Shown: one piece after another, positions 1 through 13,072 of the stretch
Position numbering within the stretch: position 1 is the stretch's first letter
Layout of the letters: the number at the start of each line of letters is the position of its first letter
From: Paramecium octaurelia
Taxonomy: Eukaryota; Ciliophora; Oligohymenophorea; Peniculida; Parameciidae
Length of the DNA: 64,000 bases
NCBI GenBank assembly: GCA_905182995.1
Contig: CAJJDP010000116.1
Coordinates: forward strand, 96,684 to 160,683
Direction: 5' to 3'
Made by a program: the position numbers and the translations under genes
The notes under the pieces: model-generated
What the model was told of the DNA's origin: nothing
Database searches by the model: none
Seen by the model: only the letters and a program-made list of their open reading frames with translations

Positions 1-2
1 AT

Positions 3-461
3 AGGTTAATATCTTAAAATATCATTGGCTGGATAACTATTGACAATGGAATTTACAATAAAAGATTTCTAGCAAGAGAAGTTTCAGATTTGAATTATAA
101 GATTGTACTTAAAAGGAGTGACTATTTAATTGATGAAAATGATAAGTACTCTCTGATAGATATGATAAAACGAGATTACGTCACTTTACAATAAATGAAA
201 TGCTCTATGACAATTCATTTTATATTTACAAAGCACACATCATCAAGATTGAAGACTCTAGTAAGAAAGGAGAAATTGATTGATCAAGATTAATCAATTG
301 AAACATAAACTAAACGACAATCCAATTCATATATTGGGCAAATGGCATCTTTTGAATTGAAGACCAAATTAGGATACGTTGAAGTATTTTGGGATGATTG
401 TTGGAAATATTGTGATTCAAACATTGATAAAGTTTTGGAAATCATCAATAATAAATTCTGA
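3..461 (+). CDS. 3' end of an unrecognised protein (5' end outside window)
   Basis: An open frame enters the window at its first bases and runs about 152 codons to a TGA at 459-461. TAA and TAG are read as Gln. The end is rich in Lys, Asp and Ile, with a Trp/Tyr/Cys cluster (FWDDCWKYC) about 25 residues before the stop. No domain is recognised and no intron is needed. The true start lies upstream. The first bases (ATAG) could equally be the tail of an intron, so the first few codons are uncertain. Confidence 0.55.
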
Positions 462-1107
462 TAGTTATTTTTAGAAAAAATAAATATTATTAAAATTTGC
501 TTAATCATAGATTAGGTTCGAATTAATCAAAAGAATGTTATTTTTTTTTATTTATTGTGATCAATTAACTAAGCGACCGATTTGTTCAACTAAAATATTT
601 TTTAAGTAAAATAACTAGAATATTTTAGAAAAATAAAAGGATTAGATATTATTTGAGATTAAATCTACAGGATTAGATTAAACGATATATCTTCTTGAAA
701 TATTCAGAATATAAATGCACTGTTCATTCTCTAAAAAGAACTGGCCACAAGTATATAGGCTTTAATTTACAACAAATTTTAGACCAAATTGATTAAGGAT
801 TTGACTGTAATCATAAAATTCACTTTAGGCTTAAAATAATCTTATAGTATTAATAGAAATAGTTCATCAATGAATGGTATTTTCTAAATAATACAGCTTA
901 ATCCTTTATGGAAATTTAGCTGAACGTTTTAAGAGTTTCAATCAAATTCAAGAGCTGAGACCTTGTTACATCTTCAGATTATGGGTGGCATGTAATTTAA
1001 TTAAAGGAATGATACTGAATTGCTTATTTTAAGTTGATGTTCTAATATTTGTTATGTAAAACAATCTTAATAATTTAACAATAATTATAACATATATATA
1101 AAAAGGA
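462..1107. other. 646-bp spacer with a possible gene remnant
   Basis: Mostly A/T-rich. On the + strand one frame stays open from about position 460 to a TGA at 956-958 (over 150 codons) and has a reasonable amino-acid mix, but it contains no ATG and no clear splice sites. It may be a decayed gene, a misread exon, or chance in a code with a single stop codon. No other feature is seen. Confidence 0.3.
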
Positions 1108-2555
1108 ATGTCTTTGAAAGATTTTTAACTGCTCTCTAAATTAGGTATGTTGCATGTAATGGATATTATTAGGAGAGGGAGCTTATTCGTCTGTGTACAA
1201 AGTGAAAAGATTGGAAGATTCTTAAGAATATGCTTTAAAGAAAGTGAAATTATAGAACTTGAATGATAAAGAAAAATAAAATGCTATGAATGAGGTTCGC
1301 ATATTGGCCTCTATCAAACACCCTAATATTATAAGTTATAAAGAAGCTTTTATTGATATCCAAAGTAATTCATTATGGTAAAATCTATAATAATTTACTG
1401 TTAGTATTGTGATGGAATTTGCAGACGGTAGTGATTTATACTAGAAAATTGTTAACTCAAAAAAAAATGGGAAATAGATAGAGGAACAAATAATTTGGAA
1501 TATTTTTATATAAATAGTGAGAGGATTGAAAGCATTACATGAATTAAAAATTTTACATAGAGATCTAAAAGTATAACATTACATTATTATAAAGAGCGCA
1601 AATGTATTTTTGTATTAGAATGGAGATGTAAAATTGGGAGATATGAATGTTTCCAAAGTTGCAAAAAAGGGATTGTTGTACACTCAAACAGGAACACCCT
1701 TTTATGCGAGTCCAGAAGTATGGAAAGACCAGCCCTACGATCAGAAATCAGACATCTGGAGTTTGGGGTGTGTGGTCTATGAGATGGCATCTCTAAAACC
1801 CCCATTTCAGGCAGAGGATATGGAAGGATTATATAAGAGAGTTATAAGGGGATATTATCCTAGAATCTCATAAAATTATTCTCAAGATCTTAGCAACGTT
1901 ATAAGGTCAATGTTGTAAGTGCAACCCCATTTGAGACCAAATTGCGACAAATTATTATAATTTCCTTCTCTTTTGAAAAGATAGGACGATATGCCAAAAC
2001 AAGAGCAGACAGATAACGAACCTAATACATTGTTGTCAACCATCAAATTCCCCAAGAACTACCATTATTTTACATCGATGTTGCCTAAGCCTTGTTATGA
2101 GTGTGTTAATAGAAAATAAATTAAATCATTGCATTCCCAATAAGCAAGTCCAAACCCAAGATCGTTGATGAGTGTGAATGGCAGTTATGAGGATGTAACT
2201 AGTTAATAGACTATTGAGAAAAAAGAGCCGATTACTAATAACCGCAAGGCTTAACCAGATGTATTATTGATCCTAGAACAATATAACAAAGTATGGAATT
2301 CTATTCAATAAAAATTAGCAACTAAGGAAACCAGTCATGAAGGTCAGACCGAATAGACATCAAAGCTAAGAGGAGGTGAGTGTATTGGAAGTGATAACTC
2401 AACATCAATCCAAACTATCCTTGGAGAACAACAGATTGCCCATACTTGAGGAAGTTTCGCCTTTAAAGAGAAAAGCTAAGCCTAATAAGCATAGAAACCA
2501 AAGTTTACCAAATGCAAATTTACTCCCACTTATATAAGCTGGTGTATTAAAATGA
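1108..2555 (+). CDS. NEK (NIMA-related) serine/threonine protein kinase
   Basis: Protein kinase of about 450 residues with an N-terminal catalytic domain and a 180-residue basic tail. Visible motifs are the glycine loop GEGAYSSV (interrupted by an intron), the lysine in YALKKVKL, the catalytic loop HRDLKSAN and the activation-loop end GTPFYASPEVW. The DFG position reads DMN (GDMNVSKV), which keeps the metal-binding Asp. NEK kinases regulate cilia, basal bodies and cell division, and ciliates carry many. Introns are placed at 1145-1172, 1378-1404 and 1571-1594. A fourth, of only 16 nt (2376-2391, GTGAGT donor), is needed to read into a convincing Ser/Lys-rich tail. Without it the frame stops at 2447-2449. 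The next gene starts only 24 bp downstream. Confidence 0.85.
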
Positions 2556-2579
2556 AATATTATAATTAATTATTTTACC

Positions 2580-3922
2580 ATGATTCATAATCAGAACAGA
2601 AATCCAATTTCTGATCCATATGCTCTTGAAGATTAACTAGCTCGAGAATTATAAAAGAGAAAGGTAGAAGAAGAAAAGAGAAGGAGAGAAATTGAAAGAA
2701 TTTGTGCTGAAAGTGAAGAAATCAAATTGTTAAAATAAAAAGTACAAACAGCATATGTCACCAAAGAGAGAACACAATAATTAGCAGAATAACAATTAAG
2801 AAGAATTTAAGACTTGGTATGTTTAGACAGTTATATTTTATTACATAGAGATTAGAAAGTGAAATCGAGACAGCCATTCTTGAAAAACTAAAAAGAGAAT
2901 AGGAGGAAGAGAGAGCTAAAGAAAAATACCGTTTGCATTAAAGGTTAGAGGGGAAATATGTAGAATATTATAACATATCAATTATAGACATTATAAAAGT
3001 AAATGAAAGAACATGAATAATTAAGAGAAGAGGCAAAAGAACAATACGTTTATGAAAAGGACCAAGTGAATAGAGTGATTAATTAATTGATGGCGGAGGA
3101 TCGTAAATTTTTGGAAGATTCAGCAAGAAAAAAGAAAATAGCTTTTTCTGATATGCAGGTAGCTTTGAGGGAAAAAGCAGAGCTTATACAAAGAATGAAG
3201 CAGAGGGAAAGGGATGAAAATTAAAAATACTTAGATTTCATCAAAGAAAAGGATAGACAGGCTCATGAAATAAAGGTAAAGAAGTAAGAAGAAAATGCGG
3301 CTAAGTATTGTTTTGGATCTAATGTAGAGATAAGATCTTCTAAAAGTTGAAGGAAGAGGAAGAGAGAAGAAAGTAAGAGGCAGAATTGTTAACAGAATTA
3401 AGGTTTTAACTTTACTAAGAATAATATGATGCTTAATAGAGATAAAAGGATATAGATGAGGCAAATAAAAGAGAATTCTAGAAAAGGGAAATGCAATAAG
3501 CGGAATATGAAGCGAGAGTCAGAAAATAAAAGCAGAGAGAGGAAGAATAGTAATTGGAAAGAGACTTTAGAGATCAGATGATGAGGAAATTTGCTGAGGA
3601 TGATAAGATTGAATAATTAGGATAATAGAAAAGAAGAATGAAAGAGATGGAGCATAAAAAAGAAGTGGAAAGATTATGGCAATAAAGATTATAATTATTT
3701 TAAATGGAGAAGCAGAAAGAGATGGAGTAATTGGAAAGATAAAGAAGAGAGGAAATATATAAACAATAAGTAATAGAGGAGGAGAAGAATAGAATACTAT
3801 AAGACCATTTGTAATAGGTTGGAGAGTTTATTCCAAAAGGCTTATTGTTAAAATAGGGAGACACACAATATATTAAACAGTCATAACCAAATGGAAGTTA
3901 TTAATCTGGATTTAGATTTTGA
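2580..3922 (+). CDS. MNS1/trichohyalin-plectin-homology-like coiled-coil protein
   Basis: About 419 residues, almost entirely charged alpha-helical coiled coil rich in Glu, Lys, Arg and Gln, with repeated REEE/KREEER-type heptads. The tail after the coil is short and Gly/Ser-rich. Composition and length fit the TPH-domain family that includes MNS1, an inner-junction protein of doublet microtubules, and trichoplein. Assignment within the family is inference. Introns: 2817-2848, a 28-nt intron near 2960-2990, and a 23-nt intron near 3310-3332. With all three removed the frame is continuous from ATG to TGA. It lies head-to-tail 24 bp after the NEK kinase. Confidence 0.6.
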
Positions 3923-4122
3923 TATTAATAAATTTTATCTAAAATTAAATTCCTAATTTATTTGGCAAAAATCTATTGTTTTAAAATCCAAATTGTAACA
4001 TCTAGAAGTATAGAATCAGATTTTCTGATTTTTTTGTATATCAACATATACTTTGGGAATTACCAATAGTTTTTTGTAAGTTTAAAAATTTTTATTATTA
4101 AACAAAATATTATACTTTATTA

Positions 4123-7100
4123 ATGAAAAGAAGGGGATTATTTTTAGTATGCATTTTACCACTCTGTAAAGATATAAAACAATATAAAGGGTGTTCGGCA
4201 TGCCCAAGTGGTAAATATGAATCATCTTCTGGAGGAGGGTGTAGTCATAATTGCATGGCATCCTGCACAACATGTTCTAATGGAACAACTTGTGATTCAT
4301 GCAGCGGTGCGAACTAATACTTATCTTTACCAAGCCAAATATGCACAAGTTGTCCAACTGGTTGTTTGACCTGCGATTCTTTTAGTTGTCTATCCTGTAC
4401 TACAGGATATTACCTTTCAACAATATGCATCTAATGCCCAACTCCATGTAGCATATGCTCATCCTCAACAAATTGCTCTGCTTGCAATTCTGGGTATTAT
4501 TTATCCGGATCATCCTGTCTTTCCTGCACTTCACCAAGTACATATTGTGGAAGTCCTTGCAGTTGTAGTAGTGGATACTACTTAGTTGGTTCATGCTGTT
4601 ACCAATGTTAATCACCTTGCGCATAGTGTTCAGGCTCTGCTACTTCTTGTACAGCTTGTGTTGATCCTACCAATTAAACAACTCCAACTTGTAATTGCAA
4701 CTTGCCAACAAAATATCTAGACTACCTTAACAATTATTAATGCTCCAATTGTGTTTCTCCTTGTCTTAATTGTAGCTCTTCATTATCATGCAGCAGCTGC
4801 ATAAATACCTACTACTTATAAGGTACATCTTGCTACCCTTGTACAAGTCCATGTGTTAATTGTAATACTTCATCAACAAATTGCACATCCTGTATTGATT
4901 CAGCACATTAAAGCATTCCAACTTGTTCGTGCTCCTCTGGATATTTAATGAATACTTCTACTCATATGTGTAATGCATGTACCTTTCCATGTGCAACATG
5001 TCAAAATTCAGTAACTGAATGCTATAGTTGTGCTTCAACATATTAATACGATTCAACAGCCCATACTTGCACTTGCTTAACCAATTAATATGAGGACAGT
5101 GGATCACCTAAAACTTGCTAAAACTGTTCATCTCCATGTTTGACATGTTCAAGCAATGTTAATTGCAATTCATGTATAAGTGGGTTAAATAGACACATAT
5201 CAGGAAGTAGTTGTATTTGTGATGATGGTTATTATGATAATGCTGGAGTTTGTACCTTATGTTCATTGCCTTGTACAAAATGCACTTCATCTACAGTTTG
5301 TACAGAATGCAATTAAATATCCTATTAGGTGTTAAGTGATTGCCATTGCATGGATACATACTATATGGATGGTTCATTTGATTGTTAATCATGTAATAGC
5401 CCATGTCTTAACTGTTCAAGTAGCAGTGATTGTACATCTTGCATCAATAATTACTATTTAGACACTACTAATTGTTTATAATGTACATTACCATGTTTCA
5501 ATTGTGTTGACATAGATACTAAATGTACATCATGTGCACACTCTTATTAAACGGTTTAAACAAATTAATGTGTATGTGATGATGGATATTATATGGATGC
5601 TTCTTATTATTGTTAATTATGTACTCATCCTTGTTCTAAATGTACAAATACAAGTACATATTGCACAGATTGTGCTAGTACATTTATTTCTAGTGGATCG
5701 AATACTTGTATTTGTGCAGATGGAAAATATGAAGAAACAACAAATTCTCCCAGTGATTGTTAAAGTTGTACTTCACCATGTGTTAAATGTGAAATAACAT
5801 CTACTCATTGTTTAACATGTATTGATACTAATTAAAGTGTTGATCCATCATCATATTAATGTATATGTAATATAGGTTGGGTTGCAAATGGAAATTATTG
5901 TGATTAATGTGTATCACCATGTACATCATGTTCAGGAACTACAACTTTTTGTACAACTTGTAAAGATGCTCATCATTAAATTGTAAGTGGATAATGTATA
6001 TGTGAATCAGGATGGGTAAATGATGCCAATTATGATTGTTAACCATGTGTATCACCTTGTAGTTCATGTTCAATTAATACAACTCATTGCGATTCATGTT
6101 TAGATATACATCATACTATTAATGCTAGTTATTAATGCATTTGTTAAGATACATATTATTCAGACACTATATCACATTGCGAACCCTGTGTATTACCTTG
6201 TGCAAATTGTGATATCAATGGATGTCTTACTTGTATTGATACCAATTAATATATTGATGCTAGTTTAGATTGTGTTTGTANTACAACTACATATATGTGT
6301 AATAATTGCGTTTCCCCTTGTCTAAATTGTAGTACAGCATCATTGTGTGATAGCTGTGTGAATGGATATGTAATATCTGGACACTCTTGCCAACCTTGCA
6401 CCAAGCCTTGCGCAAACTGCACTATTACTTAAACTAATTGTTAGACTTGTGTTGATTCAGTGAACTAAACAACTCCCAGTTGTAGTTGTAACAGTGGCTT
6501 TATAATGAACTTGTCAACCTTTATGTGTGATCAATGTGTTCATCCATGTGCAACATGTCAAAATTCAGTGACTGAATGCTATAGTTGTGCTTCAACATAT
6601 TAATATGATTCAACAGCCCATACTTGTACTTGCTTAACCAATTAATATGAAACCATTGGATTACCTAAAACTTGCTAAAACTGTTCATCTCCATGTTTGA
6701 CATGTTCAAGCAATGTTAATTGCATTTCATGTATAAGTGGATTAAATAGACATATATCAGGAAGTAGTTGTATTTGTGATGATGGTTATTATGATAATGC
6801 TGGAGTTTGTACCTTATGTTCATTGCCTTGTACAAAATGCACTTCATCTACAGTTTGTACAGAATGCAATTAAATATCCTATTAGGTGTTAAGTGATTGT
6901 CATTGCATGGATACATACTATATGGATGGTTCATTTGATTGTTAATCATGTAATAGCCCATGTCTTAACTGTTCAAGTAGCAGTGATTGTACATCTTGCA
7001 TCAATAATTACTATTTAGACACTACTAATTGTTTATAATGTACATTACCATGTTTCAATTGTGTTGACATAGATACTAAATGTACATCATGTGCACACTC

Positions 7101-10100
7101 TTATTAAACGGTTTAAACAAATTAATGTGTATGTGATGATGGATATTATATGGATGCTTCTTATTATTGTTAATTATGTACTCATCCTTGTTCTAAATGT
7201 ACAAATACAAGTACATATTGCACAGATTGTGCTAGTACATTTATTTCTAGTGGATCGAATACTTGTATTTGTGCAGATGGAAAATATGAAGAAACAACAA
7301 ATTCTCCCAGTGATTGTTAAAGTTGTACTTCACCATGTGTTAAATGTGAAATAACATCTACTCATTGTTTAACATGTATTGATACTAATTAAAGTGTTGA
7401 TCCATCATCATATTAATGTATATGTAATATAGGTTGGGTTGCAAATGGAAATTATTGTGATTAATGTGTATCACCATGTACATCATGTTCAGGAACTACA
7501 ACTTTTTGTACAACTTGTAAAGATGCTCATCATTAAATTGTAAGTGGATAATGTATATGTGAATCAGGATGGGTAAATGATGCCAATTATGATTGTTAAC
7601 CATGTGTATCACCTTGTAGTTCATGTTCAATTAATACAACTCATTGCGATTCATGTTTAGATATACATCATACTATTAATGCTAGTTATTAATGCATTTG
7701 TTAAGATACATATTATTCAGACACTATATCACATTGCGAACCCTGTGTATTACCTTGTGCAAATTGTGATATCAATGGATGTCTTACTTGTATTGATACC
7801 AATTAATATATTGATGCTAGTTTAGATTGTGTTTGTANTGTGTTGATTCAGTGAACTAAACAACTCCCAGTTGTAGTTGTAACAGTGGCTTTATAATGAA
7901 CTTGTCAACCTTTATGTGTGATCAATGTGTTCATCCATGTGCAACATGTCAAAATTCAGTGACTGAATGCTATAGTTGTGCTTCAACATATTAATATGAT
8001 TCAACAGCCCATACTTGTACTTGCTTAACCAATTAATATGAAACCATTGGATTACCTAAAACTTGCTAAAACTGTTCATCTCCATGTTTGACATGTTCAA
8101 GCAATGTTAATTGCATTTCATGTATAAGTGGATTAAATAGACATATATCAGGAAGTAGTTGTATTTGTGATGATGGTTATTATGATAATGCTGGAGTTTG
8201 TACCTTATGTTCATTGCCTTGTACAAAATGCACTTCATCTACAGTTTGTACAGAATGCAATTAAATATCCTATTAGGTGTTAAGTGATTGTCATTGCATG
8301 GATACATACTATATGGATGGTTCATTTGATTGTTAATCATGTAATAGCCCATGTCTTAACTGTTCAAGTAGCAGTGATTGTACATCTTGCATCAATAATT
8401 ACTATTTAGACACTACTAATTGTTTATAATGTACATTACCATGTTTCAATTGTGTTGACATAGATACTAAATGTACATCATGTGCACACTCTTATTAAAC
8501 GGTTTAAACAAATTAATGTGTATGTGATGATGGATATTATATGGATGCTTCTTATTATTGTTAATTATGTACTCATCCTTGTTCTAAATGTACAAATACA
8601 AGTACATATTGCACAGATTGTGCTAGTACATTTATTTCTAGTGGATCGAATACTTGTATTTGTGCAGATGGAAAATATGAAGAAACAACAAATTCTCCCA
8701 GTGATTGTTAAAGTTGTACTTCACCATGTGTTAAATGTGAAATAACATCTACTCATTGTTTAACATGTATTGATACTAATTAAAGTGTTGATCCATCATC
8801 ATATTAATGTATATGTAATATAGGTTGGGTTGCAAATGGAAATTATTGTGATTAATGTGTATCACCATGTACATCATGTTCAGGAACTACAACTTTTTGT
8901 ACAACTTGTAAAGATGCTCATCATTAAATTGTAAGTGGATAATGTATATGTGAATCAGGATGGGTAAATGATGCCAATTATGATTGTTAACCATGTGTAT
9001 CACCTTGTAGTTCATGTTCAATTAATACAACTCATTGCGATTCATGTTTAGATATACATCATACTATTAATGCTAGTTATTAATGCATTTGTTAAGATAC
9101 ATATTATTCAGACACTATATCACATTGCGAACCCTGTGTATTACCTTGTGCAAATTGTGATACCAATGGATGTCTTACTTGTATTGATACCAATTAATAT
9201 ATTGATGCTAGTTTAGATTGTGTTTGTAGTAATGGTTATTATATGGATTCAGTTAATTGCTTGCAATGCTAATTACCTTGTGTACATTGTACATCATTGC
9301 TAGATTGTTTAACTTGTATTGATGCTAATTAAACTGTTGTAGGCGATAGATGTATTTGTAATCCTGGTTATTATGCAAGTGGAAATTATTGTAATTTATG
9401 CTAACTACCATGTACGAAATGTGTAACTACATAAAACACATGTACAGAATGCGTAGATCCTAATCATTTACTCATTAAAAATGATTGCGTTTGTAAAACT
9501 GGATATGGATAATCTGGATTGAATGGTAATTATTGTTCTTTGTGTTAATATCCATGTTTAGAATGTTCAATTAATGTAAATACTTGTACTAAATGTGTTG
9601 ATTAAATATTATTTAAACTAGAAAATAATCAGTGTAAATGTCAAGAAGGATTTTATAAAGATAATAATAATTAATGTTAATTGTGTGCTCCTTAATGTAA
9701 AACTTGCGAATAATTTTAAGATTATTGTTTGATTTGTAAGAATGATTCTTTTGTTTTATTGAATAATTAATGTTCTTGCAATTCGGGTTAGTTTTTAAAT
9801 AATCAAAACAACTGTTAAGGTTGTATAGATTACTGCTTACAATGCAATGATTAATTCAGTTGTGAAGTTTGCAAAGAAGGTTACTATTATGAATCCATGT
9901 AATGCAATAAATGTAGTAATAATTGTAAGACTTGCTTAAATTAAAATGATTTTTGTTAAAGTTGTAACAACAACTACAATCTGATTAATAACTAATGTAT
10001 TTGTGGAGTTGGGTATTATGAATAGAATGACACTTGTATAGAATGTAAGTAACCTTGTATTGAATGTTCAAATGTGTCTATTTGTTTATAATGTGCTTAA

Positions 10101-12596
10101 ATTTAGAAATTAAGTTTGAGTAATTAATAGAAATGTATATGCTAAGATGGATATTATTGGTCTATTTCTGAATGTTAACCTTGTAATTCAAATTGCTTAA
10201 CATGTCAAGAGACAAGTACCAAATGTTTAAGTTGTAATGTATCTTTAAATCTGATACTTCAAAATAATTAATGCGTTTGTTCTTCAAATTATTATTTATC
10301 TAATGAAAACATATGTACTACATGTGATTCAGAACAAGGTAAAGTGACTGAAAGTTGCAGCTACAAAGACTGCAATGATTTAGTATGGACATATGGTGAA
10401 GACTGCGATGATGGAAATTAAATATTAGGTGATGGCTGTTCAAATTGCAAGATTGATAACAATTACATTTGTGCAAATACAATACTATAAATATCACTAT
10501 GTTATTAATGTCCTCAATATTGTATCTCCTGCCAATAAAACTAAATTACGAAATAGAGTGAATGTGTAAAATGTAAGTCGGGATATTATTTGAATGAAAA
10601 TTTATGTTAAATCTGTGATAAATAATGTAAGGAATGTGAGTCTAGTCCATAAAATTGTACATCCTGTAGATTTTTATAATTATCATCCTAAAAGTGCAAA
10701 TTGTGCGAATCTAAATAAGGCTATTATTCAGATTACTCTACTGACACATGCTATACTAAATGTGGTGACTCTATTGTTGCTGATTCTGAATAATGTGATG
10801 ATGGAAATTAAATTAATGGAGATGGGTGTAATAATAAATGTCTTATAGAGAAAAAATTTATATGTTAAAATGATGTTTGTATCACTCCAAATTATCCAAA
10901 TCCAAAATTATCAATTTTTGGAAGTCCAAAAAGATATGAAAAAGAAAGATCCTTTAAATTAGAATACAATGTTCCCCTGAAAATTATAAAATCTAGCTTT
11001 GATTTATCCTCTGATTTGAAATTCTATATTGAAAATAGATCTGGAGATGTGTATTTATTAGATTATCCATATACTTTTATTTAAAATATGACTGAAGTTG
11101 AAAATTCATATTATTATTATGAGGCAATAATAACATTGCAATTAAATTAATCATCTTACTATTAGATATTTAATATTTATTTTCTCAATCTATCTTTAAT
11201 TCAATCAAATGAAGGATATGAATAGATAATTGATCATGTAAAAGCATCGATTGAAGAATATTTATATGTGGATGAAACAACCTAAAGTTTAACAGAAACC
11301 TTAGAGAGTTTCAGTATTAATTTGTTTTACATTTTACTCATATTGTTAGCAGTTTCAATTTTATTGGGAGGTTTGGATATTTTTTATAATCTTTTAGATA
11401 CAATTCAACTTTTATCCTATCTTAAGTATATCAATCTTAAATTCCCTTATAATTTACAAACATATTTTGAGATTTTTGGATTTGCCTAACTTTCATTTAT
11501 TCAAAATTATTTAAATATCGAAGATTTTTTTTCAAATTTTATTTCTATTCAAGACCTCAAACCTCTGCCTAAGAAAATTCGAGATGATAATTATTCTTCT
11601 ATTTATTTAGTAAATATCTGTCAAATAGTAACAGTATATGTAATGCTTTTTGGAATTTATTCTGTGGCTGTTATTATTCCACTTACAATAAGATAAGTTA
11701 GATTCAAATATTATGAAGATTATCCTGAAAAGGATGCCTTTACTTTAAAATTAAAGGTATATTTTCTTTCGATTAAAATATTTATTGGAGAAATGTGTAG
11801 TAAAATTGTCAATGAGTTATTTTACAGTGGAATACTGAGAACATTTATGGCAACTGCATATGATTATTCATTTATTATGGTATTGCAAATTTATTCAATT
11901 GATATAAGTTCAAACTCGCTTTTGCTTTCTTTTAGTTCATTAATGTCTTTATTTGCGTTTACATTTTATATTACTATCTGTTTATTAATAATTTATTTAC
12001 TGGGAAAACAAAAACTGTCTTTGACATCAAAACCAAACATAGAAAAATTTGGTTCAATAATTGAAGGAATCAAACTCAAAAACAATTATCAAAAATTTTT
12101 TAATGTTGCATTATTAATAAAAAAATTACTGTTTATGGTAATTCTAGTATTTTGTTATGAAGACCCATTAAGCTAAACCGTAAATTTATTCCTATTATCA
12201 CTAATAACAGCTTTGTATTTATTTCATCATAAACCGATTTAAGATTAAAATGAATATAACAAATAATTATCAACAGAAGTTAGTTTATGTCTGACTTATG
12301 TTTTTCTTATTATTTTAATAGTAAATGATTAAATAAAGAAGCTGAATTTTAAAGAGTAATCATATATTGGTTGGATTTGCATTTTATTCATAACTTCAAT
12401 CATCGTGATTTAATTAATTATAGATTTAATACAATAATGGAGGATGCTATTGAAAAAGTTTGCTACTCTACGACGCTTTATAAATAAAATATCAAATATG
12501 TTTAAAAAGAAGGCAGAAGAAGCTCGTCCTGATCAAAATGTTTTTGAAGAAATTCAAAATCATGAATTTTACTAATCTATAATTTTATATAAATGA
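4123..12596 (+). CDS. giant cysteine-rich multi-pass surface protein (furin-like/DUF4215 repeats), copy 1
   Basis: Large extracellular protein with dozens of short CxxC units (for example SPCLTCSS and CTSC), two DUF4215-type motifs of the form CDDGN...GDGC near 10.40 and 10.79 kb, then about seven hydrophobic segments between 11.3 and 12.45 kb and a basic cytoplasmic tail. The N-terminus (MKRRGLFLVCILPL) looks like a signal peptide. A 24-nt intron at 4166-4189 matches the position of the intron in the paralogue at 38.6 kb, but it has 3n length and no in-frame stop. Two N characters (6281, 7838) interrupt it. The frame is kept across the first and shifts by one base at the second, so the repeat number and exact length are unknown. 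Likely at the cell surface; function unknown. Confidence 0.75.
6281..6281. other. assembly gap (single N) between repeat copies
   Basis: One N joins two sequences in the middle of a codon. The left side ends at the same repeat point (GTTTGTA) as at the N's at 7838 and 40636. The right side begins with sequence matching 39080 onward in the paralogous gene. Confidence 0.9.
6448..9228 (+). repeat. near-identical tandem copies of ~1390 bp separated by an N
   Basis: 6448-7837 and 7839-9228 are near-identical. Landmark words recur 1391 bp apart. A third, more diverged copy precedes them (landmark at 5534). The block 6282-7837 has the same length (1556 bp) and apparently the same sequence as 39080-40635 in the second giant gene. 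Either a recent duplication or unmerged contig ends; the N favours the latter. Confidence 0.75.
7838..7838. other. assembly gap (single N) causing a frame break
   Basis: Left of the N the protein frame has phase 1 (position modulo 3). Right of it the homologous frame has phase 0. Taken literally the N creates a -1 shift and an early TGA, although both sides are otherwise open, so this is a join artefact rather than a mutation. Confidence 0.9.
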
Positions 12597-13072
12597 AACG
12601 AATTTAATTATTTATTTATGAATTCAAAATAATGATTTAAATTGAAACCATCTATCATCGTTTAATTTAATACACTTTTAATAGAAGATAATATATGGTA
12701 AATTAATCTATTTTATAATGTATTTAAATTACCCTTTGATATCTCATAATTGAGCAATTTAGTAAACGAATCAATATAAATTTTGTACTTACTATAGACT
12801 TTGTAATCTCTCTTTATTGTTAAATTTAATTAATGAAAGATTTAGTTTCTATCGAATTTTAACAAAAACAAAAGCATTTAATTATGAAATTAATTTCTCT
12901 CTTCGATTAATAATAATTATAGCAATAAAAAAGTGATTTATAAATATTTAATTAAAATTTATATTAAAATCAATTTTATAAATCTGTTGACAAATCTCCT
13001 GGAAGATATTATTATTTGATTTAGGATAATAGAGTGTTTTCAAAAGTTTTAGTTTGAAAGGACGAAGTCTCA
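12597..13072. other. 476-bp A/T-rich spacer
   Basis: Lies between two convergent genes. It holds a weak open frame from an ATG at 12833, which was not accepted as a gene. Nothing else is recognised. Confidence 0.4.

Noticed and set aside
5534-5797. 87-residue frame starting MHTLIKRFK, repeated at 7091, 8482, 39889 and 41244
   Set aside because: It lies out of frame inside the cysteine-rich giant genes. Repetition reflects the DNA repeat, not a gene family.
7838-7860. Programmed frameshift in the cysteine-rich protein
   Set aside because: The shift coincides with an N and with a repeat boundary, so an assembly join explains it.
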